Origin: an uncultured Lachnospiraceae bacterium
GTDB taxonomy: Bacteria; Bacillota; Clostridia; Lachnospirales; Lachnospiraceae
NCBI GenBank assembly: GCA_947627645.1
Contig: CANQWV010000010.1
Coordinates: 1 to 35,672 of the forward strand
Direction of reading: 5' to 3'
Length of the DNA stretch: 35,672 nt
Positions 1-6,331 of the stretch are shown piece after piece. The notes beneath the pieces are model-generated. The model was not told where the DNA came from and ran no database searches. It was given only the letters and a program-made list of their open reading frames with translations. The translations under genes and the position numbers were made by a program. How positions within the stretch are numbered: position 1 is the first letter of the stretch; the number at the start of each line of letters is the position of its first letter.

Positions 1-45
1 CCACCTCTCTTTCTGCAGGAAGTTCTCTTCCTTACATGTCACAGG

Positions 46-76
46 CAATAAAAAAGGGAGGATTTTTACCCTCCCT
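46..76 (-). terminator. Rho-independent terminator, minus strand
   Basis: A 7-bp perfect stem (AGGAGG-type arm at 55-61 pairing with 70-76) has an 8-nt loop and, read on the minus strand, is followed by a run of T residues (A-run 47-55 on plus). It would end minus-strand transcription entering from the parB side or from a gene now lost. It lies just outside the left end of the IS element, so its original operon cannot be seen. Confidence 0.6.
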
Positions 77-81
77 GCAGG

Positions 82-93
82 CTGTAGACAAAG
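82..93 (+). repeat. IS left terminal inverted repeat
   Basis: CTGTAGACAAAG, the exact reverse complement of 1672-1683. A subterminal hairpin (94-111, 7-bp stem, GAAA loop) follows directly. Confidence 0.85.
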
Positions 94-127
94 TCCCGGC
101 GAAAGCCGGGATTTTCTATACTTTCAG

Positions 128-162
128 CCGCCTTTCTGGTATAATAATAATCAGAAAGGCGG
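128..162 (+). promoter_or_regulatory. Hairpin masking the transposase ribosome binding site, with TATAAT in its loop
   Basis: CCGCCTTTCTG (128-138) is perfectly complementary to CAGAAAGGCGG (152-162), which contains the Shine-Dalgarno-like AAAGGCGG of the transposase start at 170. The 13-nt loop carries TATAAT (140-145). A transcript entering from outside the IS would fold and hide the ribosome site. A transcript starting from a promoter using the loop TATAAT would lack the left arm. This design is established for other IS elements such as IS10 as protection from read-through. Its operation here is inference; I see no good -35 element. Confidence 0.55.
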
Positions 163-169
163 TGCTTTT

Positions 170-1699
170 ATGTTGACGAAAAACGCGGATAAGAAAAGAG
201 AACAAATACAGATGTTCTGCATGGACGACATGGTTCCGCAAGACCATATGCTCCGATTGATCAACAAAGCGATCGACTGGTCTTTTATCTATGATCTCGT
301 CGAGGACAAATACAGCATGGATAACGGACGCCCAAGCATGGACCCCGTCATGTTAATCAAGCTGCCGTTCATTCAATATCTTTATGGTATCCGCAGCATG
401 CGCCAGACGATAAAGGAGATCGAGGTAAATGTTGCGTACCGCTGGTTCCTCGGCCTGGATATGCTCGATCCCGTACCTCACTTTTCCACGTTTGGTAAGA
501 ATTACACGCGCCGCTTCAAAGACACGGATCTTTTTGAACAGATCTTCTCCAGGATATTGGAGGAATGCATGAAATTCCATCTGGTGGATACGGAACAGAT
601 ATTCATAGATTCTACCCATGTAAAGGCGTGTGCCAACAGTAAAAAGATGCGGAAACGTGTGGCGCATGAACAGGCTCTGTGGTATGAGGATGAGCTGCAG
701 AAGGAGATCACAAAAGACAGGGAAGCACATGGGAAAAAACCCTTGAAAGAAAAACAGCCTCCGGCCTCCGGCGGCAGCGGCGGGCAGGGCAGCCTTCCCG
801 TGGAAGACGGGGAATCCCCAGCTGAAAAGACACAGAAATGCAGCACGACGGATCCGGAAAGCGGGTGGTTCCGTAAAGGGGAGCACAAGCATGTTTTTGC
901 GTATGCGGTGGAGACAGCATGCGACAGGCATGGGTGGATCTTAGGGTATACCGTGCATCCTGGGAACGAGAACGACAGCCGGACTTTCAGGGCATTGTAT
1001 GGGAAGATCAAAGATTTCCAGCCAGATATGGTTGTGGCGGACGCTGGATACCGCACACCGGCGATCGCACGGGAACTGATTGAGGATGGGGTGGAACCGT
1101 TGTTTCCGTATAAAAGGCCGATGACGAAGCAGGGATTTTTCCCAAAGTATGAGTACGTATATGACGAATACTATGACTGCTATATCTGCCCGGAGGGGCA
1201 AGTTTTGGGATACCACACAACAAACCGGGACGGGTATAAAGAATACAAAAGTGACGGAGAGACCTGTGCCGGCTGTCCGAACCTGAAGAAATGTACAGAA
1301 AGCAGAGACCATGTGAAGACGGTGACCCGGCATGTATGGGAAGAATACATGGAACAGGCGGAGGACATACGGCACACGTTAGGGAATAGAGAGATCTATG
1401 AGCAGAGGAAGGAAACGATAGAGCGGATCTTTGGCACGGCAAAGGAGCAGCACGGATTCCGGTATACGCAATACATAGGAAAAGCACGGATGGAGATGAA
1501 GGCCGGGCTTACCTATGCATGTATGAACCTGAAAAAGCTGGCGAGGATGTTGGAAGTCAGGGAAAAAGGGCGCCAGCCGTTTTCTTTAAAAAGGATTTAT
1601 TTAACTTTCCGGATAAGAATCGGACAGGGAATCCCCCGAAAAGTGGTGCCGGAGATTGCCTCCGGCACCAGCTTTGTCTACAGTCACTTGTGGACATGA
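170..1699 (+). CDS. IS1182-family transposase (DDE)
   Basis: A 509-residue DDE transposase that would cut and join the ends of the surrounding IS. The N-terminal region (MFCMDDMVPQDHMLR, then GRPSMDPVMLIKL) is the typical IS1182 opening. Catalytic-core motifs are visible in order: DSTHVKA (first Asp, near residue 145), VVADAGYRTP (second Asp, near 288) and a late ETIERIFG...KEQHGFR block (Glu, near 420). A charged low-complexity stretch (near 195-225) separates the first two. The start at 170 follows AAAGGCGG. The frame has no stop inside the IS: it runs through the right inverted repeat and stops at TGA 1697-1699 in the target DNA, so the last four residues come from former parB sequence. 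It appears intact. Confidence 0.93.
   Translation: MLTKNADKKREQIQMFCMDDMVPQDHMLRLINKAIDWSFIYDLVEDKYSMDNGRPSMDPVMLIKLPFIQYLYGIRSMRQTIKEIEVNVAYRWFLGLDMLDPVPHFSTFGKNYTRRFKDTDLFEQIFSRILEECMKFHLVDTEQIFIDSTHVKACANSKKMRKRVAHEQALWYEDELQKEITKDREAHGKKPLKEKQPPASGGSGGQGSLPVEDGESPAEKTQKCSTTDPESGWFRKGEHKHVFAYAVETACDRHGWILGYTVHPGNENDSRTFRALYGKIKDFQPDMVVADAGYRTPAIARELIEDGVEPLFPYKRPMTKQGFFPKYEYVYDEYYDCYICPEGQVLGYHTTNRDGYKEYKSDGETCAGCPNLKKCTESRDHVKTVTRHVWEEYMEQAEDIRHTLGNREIYEQRKETIERIFGTAKEQHGFRYTQYIGKARMEMKAGLTYACMNLKKLARMLEVREKGRQPFSLKRIYLTFRIRIGQGIPRKVVPEIASGTSFVYSHLWT
1672..1683 (-). repeat. IS right terminal inverted repeat
   Basis: CTTTGTCTACAG, complementary to 82-93. It lies inside the transposase reading frame and encodes part of the protein C terminus (FVYS). 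A 10-bp-stem hairpin at 1645-1669 lies just inside. Confidence 0.85.
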
Positions 1700-2196
1700 T
1701 GTCCACAAGTTCCGATCCCTTCAATCTCCTGCAGAATGTCATTCCGCCTTCCCTGGCTGATCACCTTCTCATATCTGGCAGACAGCACTGCCACCTTCTC
1801 GCTCGGAGCCAGATCAGTGAATGACCTCCGGATCACATTTGTCTCGATTACATAGACATAGGCTTCTTCGTCCAACAGACCTTCCTTCACAATGGCCGGT
1901 ATCTCCGTCAGCCCTGCAAGCTTCGCCGCGTTCTGCCTGTTGTGACCGGAAAGCATTTCAAAGCCGTTCCCCTTCTTACGAACGATCATCGGATTCAGAA
2001 CTCCATGCTCCCGGATGCTCTCCACCATATCGTCCAGGCGTTCACCCTGATACAGATGGAATGGATGATCATAAAAAGGCTTTATCTTATCCACCGGAAG
2101 GCTCTGGAGACCATTTCCGGTCTCCGCCTGCGGCATATCTGTCGTCATCATATCCACGACATCAAAAATCTTCCTCTTAGGACTGTTAGCCTTCAT
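1684..2196 (-). pseudogene. parB: ParB-family partition protein, 3'-truncated by the IS
   Basis: N-terminal part of a ParB/Spo0J nuclease-like protein that would bind a centromere-like site and work with ParA. Visible are the ParB core motifs ending in MLSGHNRQNAAKLAGL and the following VYVIETNVIRRSFTDLAPSEK segment. I chose the ATG at 2196 (MKANSPKRKIF) because GGGGAGG lies about 10 nt upstream. It overlaps the parA stop by 11 nt, the usual translational coupling. The frame ends at TGA 1684-1686, exactly at the IS boundary. The remaining 170 residues lack the helix-turn-helix and dimerisation parts expected in a full protein of about 300 residues. No continuation is visible on the far side of the IS. 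Probably non-functional. Confidence 0.85.
1686..1710. repeat. 25-bp near-perfect palindrome at the IS insertion point
   Basis: ACTTGTGGACAT-G-ATGTCCACAAGT is palindromic except for its central base and lies in the last surviving parB codons, 2 bp from the IS right end. A strong cruciform next to the insertion point suggests the IS selected, or was guided by, a hairpin. Target preference is inference. Confidence 0.75.
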
Positions 2197-2962
2197 CCGC
2201 GAGCACCTCCCCTGCCAGTCTCTCGTATGCCTTACAGGCATTACACCCCGGTGCGTACTCAATCAGAGGCTCACTGTAATAAACACTCTCACCTACCTTT
2301 ACGGTACTCGGAATCTTGCTCTTGAATATCCTAATCTGCCCGTTAAAGGTCTCCATAACCTGTTCTGTGATGGTCTTGCAGAGGATTGTCCTTGCATCAC
2401 ACATAGTGAGCGGGATTCCCGCCACATCCAGATTCTCATTTATGCGGCTCTTGATCTTCTTCACAGTCTTCAAGAAATCCTGCAACCCCATCATCGCCAG
2501 AAGCTGAGGATTCACGGTGATGATCACTTCATCCGCCGCAGCCATAGCGTTGATATTCAGTGCGCCCAAGGACGGACTGGTATCAATGAGAATGACATCA
2601 TATTCATTTCTCAGTGGCTCCAATATGGCTGAAAGCATCTTTTCCGCTCCCATTTCAAGCCTCAGCTTTGCTTCCACTGCGGAAAGTCCTATGGATGATG
2701 GGAGGAAATCTACACCATTTCTCTCCCGGATATATTCCTCACGCTCCGGAAGTTCTTCATCCTCGATCACGTTCATCATCAAATCCCCGATCGCCACATC
2801 CACATCTTCCGCTCCGAAGCAGGTGGTCAGGTTAGACTGTGGGTCGAAATCCACAGCCAATACCTTCTTTCCACGCTTCTGCAGAGAATAAGCCAAATTG
2901 AACGCAGTTACAGACTTTCCTACACCGCCCTTCATAGCTCCGATCATAATTATCTTCCCCAT
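2186..2962 (-). CDS. parA: ParA/Soj-family partition ATPase
   Basis: A 258-residue Walker-type ATPase of the ParA/MinD group that would bind nucleoid DNA and position the element with ParB. The deviant Walker A KGGVGKS is near residue 11. The switch VDFDPQSNLT is near 40 and Walker B ILIDTSPSLG near 122. The track ORF opens further upstream, but the ATG at 2962 (MGKIIMIGAMKGGVGKS) puts the Walker motif at its normal distance and has GGAGG about 10 nt upstream. Its start lies 4 nt from the stop of the SymE-like gene, and parB overlaps its end, so the three form an operon. parAB pairs of this type are common in clostridial conjugative elements, which supports reading this stretch as an integrative-element remnant. 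The protein itself looks intact. Confidence 0.9.
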   Translation of the reverse strand: MGKIIMIGAMKGGVGKSVTAFNLAYSLQKRGKKVLAVDFDPQSNLTTCFGAEDVDVAIGDLMMNVIEDEELPEREEYIRERNGVDFLPSSIGLSAVEAKLRLEMGAEKMLSAILEPLRNEYDVILIDTSPSLGALNINAMAAADEVIITVNPQLLAMMGLQDFLKTVKKIKSRINENLDVAGIPLTMCDARTILCKTITEQVMETFNGQIRIFKSKIPSTVKVGESVYYSEPLIEYAPGCNACKAYERLAGEVLADEG

Positions 2963-2966
2963 ATCG

Positions 2967-3308
2967 TCATGCCTCCAATCCGGCTTCTGCCACCATGCAG
3001 TAGCCCGCCTGCCTTTCTGCAATAAACCTTGCCCTCAATTCCTCCTTCTCTTTCTGGAAGCGTGCCTGCAGCTTCTTTGTCTCTTCTTCCATAAATGCCT
3101 GCTCAGCCTTCCTCAGTTCCGCCATCGCAGTGTCCGCCATGATGATCAGCTTGCCTTCCTCACACTTGACCAGGACCGGATCTCCGATATTAAATCCAAG
3201 TTCCTGAAACCAGTGTCCCTGGATCCGGAGCATCGGCGCAGTCTTCCTTCCATAACAGCACGCTTCACTGACAGTCAGTTCCCGGTATTCCTTTTTCGCT
3301 CTTGCCAT
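2967..3308 (-). CDS. SymE-like / SpoVT-AbrB-fold small protein
   Basis: A 113-residue protein with a central SymE-type beta segment (LRIQGHWFQELGFNIGD, then PVLVKCEEGKLIIM). The family descends from the AbrB/MazE swapped-hairpin fold; E. coli SymE is an SOS-induced toxin with that fold. A basic, glutamate-rich coiled-coil-like tail (residues 65-100, KAEQAFMEEETKKLQARF...) follows. In clostridial conjugative elements such genes often stand before parA. Here the stop is within 5 nt of the parA start, so a role in the partition operon or in autoregulation is as likely as toxicity. AAGGAG lies 9 nt before the ATG at 3308. The family call is good; the function is not established. Confidence 0.7.
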   Translation of the reverse strand: MARAKKEYRELTVSEACCYGRKTAPMLRIQGHWFQELGFNIGDPVLVKCEEGKLIIMADTAMAELRKAEQAFMEEETKKLQARFQKEKEELRARFIAERQAGYCMVAEAGLEA

Positions 3309-3314
3309 AGTTTT

Positions 3315-3407
3315 TTACTCCTTTACTCTGATTGACTCCGGCAGGCGCTCAAGCGGTTCCTGAGAAGGCATAAAAATAGAACTATCATCAGCACACTTCT
3401 CAGTCAC
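3315..3407 (-). CDS. Possible 30-residue leader peptide upstream of the SymE-like gene
   Basis: An open frame from GTG at 3407 encodes VTEKCADDSSIFMPSQEPLE and ten more residues. It is preceded by a weak AAGGTAGGA ribosome site. Its stop TAA lies 6 nt before the next ATG, and its final AAG GAG codons form that gene's Shine-Dalgarno. That arrangement suggests translational coupling. Internal ATG at residue 13 is an alternative start. Too short for a family call; it could be chance. Confidence 0.35.
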   Translation of the reverse strand: MTEKCADDSSIFMPSQEPLERLPESIRVKE

Positions 3408-3614
3408 CGATTAAGTCCTACCTTAATTCCATGTTCAGTTGTACCGCACAGGCATAGTACCGCCCATGCGTTTTGCCCTTAAGGCTTCACCGCCCCTCGT
3501 GTTATATTAGTGCGAAGCGGTCATATTTTCAGTTGAAAACGGCGCCGTCCCACCTGTAAATACCTCACCCAAAGGCATTTTCTTGTAGGACTAAATCAGC
3601 CAAAAACCTTTGAT
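3408..3614. other. Non-coding stretch upstream of the partition operon
   Basis: No credible gene is seen. Two imperfect 16-bp direct repeats (GTACCGCACAGGCATA at 3441 and GTACCGCCCATGCGTT at 3457) and further CCGCCC motifs occur beside parAB. They are candidates for a centromere-like or operator site, but with only two copies this is weak. The far end (3600-3660) is where chromosomal helicase coding sequence gives way to element sequence. Confidence 0.3.
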
Positions 3615-4421
3615 TTATGCGGTCTCTGCTTGACTTGACACTATAATACCACCATCCTCAGTCGCAGAAATCAACAGAGCACGTTTTTCTCCGCTCTCCC
3701 TCAGCTTTTTCAGATTCGAAATAAAGTCAAGCTGCATGGAATTCGGCGTCAGACGATAAGCTTCAAGAGAAGTGACCTCCGCCTTTTTCGCAATCTCACG
3801 CTGCTTTTTAACTACATTATATTTCAGTGTGCACTGCTCAATGAAATCATCGTAGGAATGAGTTGACTCAGAATTCCAAAGCTGCTCAAACTCCCTCACG
3901 ACCTCCTGGGTATACTCGCCCTGCTCTGTCGATACCAGTCTCGTGTTCCATTCACGGTTTTTCGTCAGAGCACTGAGCGTCATATTCGAGCTTCCTATGA
4001 TGATTCTGTATATCTCCTCATTGCGAAAGATATACCCCTTTGTGTGAAAACCCTCGTTCGCTTCACCCGTAGAGTATAACTTTAAAGTGATATTTCTGAG
4101 TTCCGCCAGTTTCGCCAATGCTTTCGGTTCACTGAAATTCAGGTAATCTGTCGTGAGGATCCGCCCGGGAACATTTTTCCTCTCCAGTTCCTTGAAGGTC
4201 TGAAGCAGAGGCGTAATGCCGCTCATCGTCACAAACGCTACACTGATAGAAAATTCCTCGTGCGCCAAAAGCTCACTCTCAATCGAGGTGAGCACTTTTC
4301 GGCCTTCTTTGTAGTTGTTTGATACAAACTGCGGTTTGTATGCAAGGTTTGATGTGGCCAAAGCATCGAGAAAAGCGGTGCGCAGATCGTGGGTTATCTC
4401 TTTAGTAACAGCGTGGTGCAT
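3615..4421 (-). pseudogene. PLD-like / superfamily II helicase, broken in the Walker A motif
   Basis: The first 230 residues resemble the N-terminal phospholipase-D-like domain that precedes a DEAD/ResIII helicase in large DUF3427-type proteins. The PLD-type half motif is visible as FHTKGYIFRN...IIIGSSNMT (near residues 125-148). The helicase then begins (MQLDFISNLKKLRESGEKRALLISAT) but stops just where GTGKT is expected; the frame instead reads EDGGIIVSSQAETA and ends. The break is at the ACT codon at 3660-3662. The start at 4421 follows AAGGAG. The full protein would be several hundred residues longer. It may have been a defence or DNA-repair helicase. The break is best explained by insertion of an integrative element. 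The truncated PLD domain could still be made but has lost its motor. Confidence 0.75.
3655..3662 (-). other. Candidate integrative-element attachment junction
   Basis: Homology to the helicase ends at ISAT (codon ACT 3660-3662) and the next bases on the minus strand are GAGGATGG. A GA dinucleotide at the crossover is what large serine recombinases of the TndX/TnpX type use (established for Tn5397 and Tn4451). No recombinase gene is in the window, so the assignment is inference. Confidence 0.35.
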
Positions 4422-4656
4422 AGCAACTCCTTGAATATTATTAAGTCACTCTAAATCATTTAATTTCTTCTTATCTTCTCATATATTTTATTAAATTTCT
4501 ATAAGCATATATTTTCTCGCCAAAAAGTTTCCTTCTGTATCACTGTCGTACTTATTCTCGGTTTACTGCGAGTTGTCTTCCGGCAAAGCTCGGAACATTT
4601 CCAAGGCGGGTTCCAATATATTTCTGTACATACTACACTAATAAGTCTATTACAAA

Positions 4657-5268
4657 TCACATCACCTTCAGCAACTGTACCAGCATTTGTGCATCCTTCG
4701 TCCCTCTTTTTACCTCTTTTGTATCGAATCTCTTGAATCCGTTCTTTTCCTCATAGAATTTCAATAGCTTCTCTTCATTTTCTGCCTCAAGAAAAATCAC
4801 CATGCCACCAACCATATACTGCAATTCTTTGATTGTATCAACTGCCGCCTGAAGAAGCTGCTCACCCGTGACCTTCTTATTCGCCCCATCTGTAAAATTT
4901 TTGCCAAGTTGTGCAATCAAGTATGCCGAAAGTGTATATGTATCATTCACCTCATCCAACTCGCCCACTCTTGCAATCTTGCGCCGCATTGTATTGCTGA
5001 AATTCTCCGCCTTTACCGTAATTGGCTTTATAGCTAGAGTAAAGTATCCAACCAGTTCCGTATCTGCGTTTGAAAATACCAGATATGTAACGGACTGTTG
5101 CTTTTTTGTGAACTCTATTGACTGTTGTTTCAAAAATCTTTCAACATCCGGATTCTTTCCACACGAAAACTCGGAGAGGAGTTTTCGTAACTCTTCCTCT
5201 CCGAGATCTGTGTTGTCCTCACCAGACAAGTATTCACGAATGTTAAAGACAGTTACGTCATTAAACAT
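4657..5268 (-). CDS. GNAT-family acetyltransferase, probable toxin of a toxin-antitoxin pair
   Basis: A 203-residue GNAT-fold protein. The N-terminal half (ELRKLLSEFSCGKNPDVERFL, then SVTYLVFSNADTELVGYFTLA) matches the layout of GNAT toxins, in which a short helix pair precedes the central beta sheet. LIAQLGKNF is near residue 115, followed by an acetyl-CoA-binding region (GEQLLQAAVDTIKEL). The C terminus carries KLLKFYEEKNGFKRF, with the tyrosine expected as general acid. Toxins of this class (TacT, AtaT) acetylate aminoacyl-tRNA. The gene overlaps the preceding small gene by 8 nt. Size, overlap and an upstream palindrome over the promoter support a toxin-antitoxin role, but the tRNA substrate is inferred. 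It could instead be an ordinary housekeeping acetyltransferase. Confidence 0.7.
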   Translation of the reverse strand: MFNDVTVFNIREYLSGEDNTDLGEEELRKLLSEFSCGKNPDVERFLKQQSIEFTKKQQSVTYLVFSNADTELVGYFTLAIKPITVKAENFSNTMRRKIARVGELDEVNDTYTLSAYLIAQLGKNFTDGANKKVTGEQLLQAAVDTIKELQYMVGGMVIFLEAENEEKLLKFYEEKNGFKRFDTKEVKRGTKDAQMLVQLLKVM

Positions 5269-5455
5269 CTGCTTTTTTCCTTTTTTCCATAAATTTTTTC
5301 ACTTCTGCCGAACCACGAATATGTGTAATTCCCATGTCAGGTGCAGGAGACCTATGAAGAGATTCCTGATAGGATTCTTCAATTGCATTGGCAAACTTCT
5401 CTGCCTGTTCTCTTCCTGATACAACAAAATTTTTCGTGATACTTGAAGTTGCCAT
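5261..5455 (-). CDS. Small probable antitoxin partner of the GNAT protein
   Basis: A 64-residue protein beginning MATSSITKNFVVSGREQAEK. The track starts it three codons earlier at a GTG, but GGAGG stands 8 nt before the ATG at 5455, so I use that. The N-terminal strand followed by a helix (EQAEKFANAIEESY) could form a ribbon-helix-helix-like DNA-binding dimer. The C terminus (SAEVKKFMEKRKKADV) could wrap the toxin. I do not recognise a named family. It precedes and overlaps the GNAT gene, the usual antitoxin-first order, and its promoter overlaps a 9-bp inverted repeat, fitting autorepression. Confidence 0.6.
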   Translation of the reverse strand: MATSSITKNFVVSGREQAEKFANAIEESYQESLHRSPAPDMGITHIRGSAEVKKFMEKRKKADV

Positions 5456-5489
5456 GTTAAACACCTCCTTCTCTGATAAAGACTTGCAA

Positions 5490-5542
5490 ATATAATATCT
5501 TCTATGTATTTATATTATATGGATAATCCACTCTTTTTTCAA
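5490..5542 (-). promoter_or_regulatory. Promoter and overlapping operator palindrome of the GNAT toxin-antitoxin pair
   Basis: On the minus strand TTGAAA (5537-5542) and TATAAT (5514-5519) are separated by exactly 17 bp. An inverted repeat, ATATAATAT (5490-5498) and ATATTATAT (5512-5520), covers the -10 box and the start-point region, a classical position for an autorepressor. Confidence 0.65.
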
Positions 5543-5588
5543 TAAATTTTTTCAAAATATGCAATATGATTTTCTGATAAGTCTCCGT

Positions 5589-6263
5589 TCAAACCTTCCT
5601 CCCCCACTCCTTCAGCCTCCTCCTTCTCTCCCGATAATCCGGCAGCACTTCCGCCACAATCGCCCAAAAGCGCTCGGAGTGATTCATCTCCCTGCGGTGA
5701 GCCAGCTCGTGCACCACCACGTAGTCCAGAATCTCGTCCGGCATGAGCACCAGCTTCCAGTTGAAGTTCAGGTTGCCCTTGCTGCTGCAGCTGCCCCAGC
5801 GTGTCTTCTGTTCGCGGATCGTGATTCGCCCGTAGTTCACGCCCATCTGCTGCGCAAAGTATGCCACGCGGCGCGGGATCTTCTCCAACGCCGTACGCAC
5901 CCCCTCCTCGCGCTCCTGGCCGCTGATCTCGCGCTTATTCTGCCGCGCCTCCACGAGCTGTTTCGTTCTCTGTTCAATCCACGAGCGATGGCGCTCCGCA
6001 AAAGCATCGATGTCCTTAAGCGCCATCCCGCGGGGCGCGCGCACGATGACCTCTACGTCTTTAATATTCCGTAGGTTCGCGCCGATTTCTCCTGATTCTC
6101 TGGCTACTCCAGCCTTTCCGGGCATACTGATTTCGGGCACAGTGGTTTCTCTGCTCTTCCCGGCTTGCCCTGCTGCTCCGGTCTCCCGCAGCTGTAGTGA
6201 GATCGTTTTTCGCGAAGAACGGATAAGCGTATATTCGATGTTATCTCTTACTTTTGTCTCCAT
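5589..6263 (-). CDS. YgjP-like (DUF45/SprT-type) zinc metallopeptidase
   Basis: A 224-residue member of the YgjP/WLM-type metallopeptidases. The zinc site is explicit: VVVHELAHRREMNHSERFW (near residues 183-201), that is HELxH plus a downstream His and FW. Before it come the family motifs RITIREQKTRWGSCSSKGNLNFNW. Residues 27-66 hold an Ala/Gly/Glu-rich insertion between two beta segments that looks like low-complexity expansion. AGGAGG is 9 nt before the ATG at 6263. In some bacteria this family sits beside type I restriction genes, but none are here. It follows the AlbA_2 gene after 68 nt and may share its transcript. Substrate unknown. Confidence 0.85.
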   Translation of the reverse strand: METKVRDNIEYTLIRSSRKTISLQLRETGAAGQAGKSRETTVPEISMPGKAGVARESGEIGANLRNIKDVEVIVRAPRGMALKDIDAFAERHRSWIEQRTKQLVEARQNKREISGQEREEGVRTALEKIPRRVAYFAQQMGVNYGRITIREQKTRWGSCSSKGNLNFNWKLVLMPDEILDYVVVHELAHRREMNHSERFWAIVAEVLPDYRERRRRLKEWGRKV

Positions 6264-6331
6264 GATCCTGCCTCCTGGTTTTCCTCACACAGTTTCTGAT
6301 TTGCGCGCTTTTCGGAATTATCACACCTCTC

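Larger units (their letters stand above)
82..1683 (+). mobile_element. IS1182-family insertion sequence, complete
   Basis: The element is bounded by perfect 12-bp terminal inverted repeats (CTGTAGACAAAG at 82-93 and its complement at 1672-1683) and is 1602 bp long. Just inside each end sits a strong hairpin: TCCCGGC-GAAA-GCCGGGA at 94-111 and a 10-bp stem at 1645-1669. It contains one DDE transposase gene. No target-site duplication is visible: the left flank (ctgcagg) and right flank (tcacttg) differ. Together with the missing 3' part of parB, this suggests a deletion or recombination next to the element after insertion. Confidence 0.85.

Noticed and set aside
353-1487. Several minus-strand ORFs inside the IS
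   Set aside because: They are shadows of the transposase gene.
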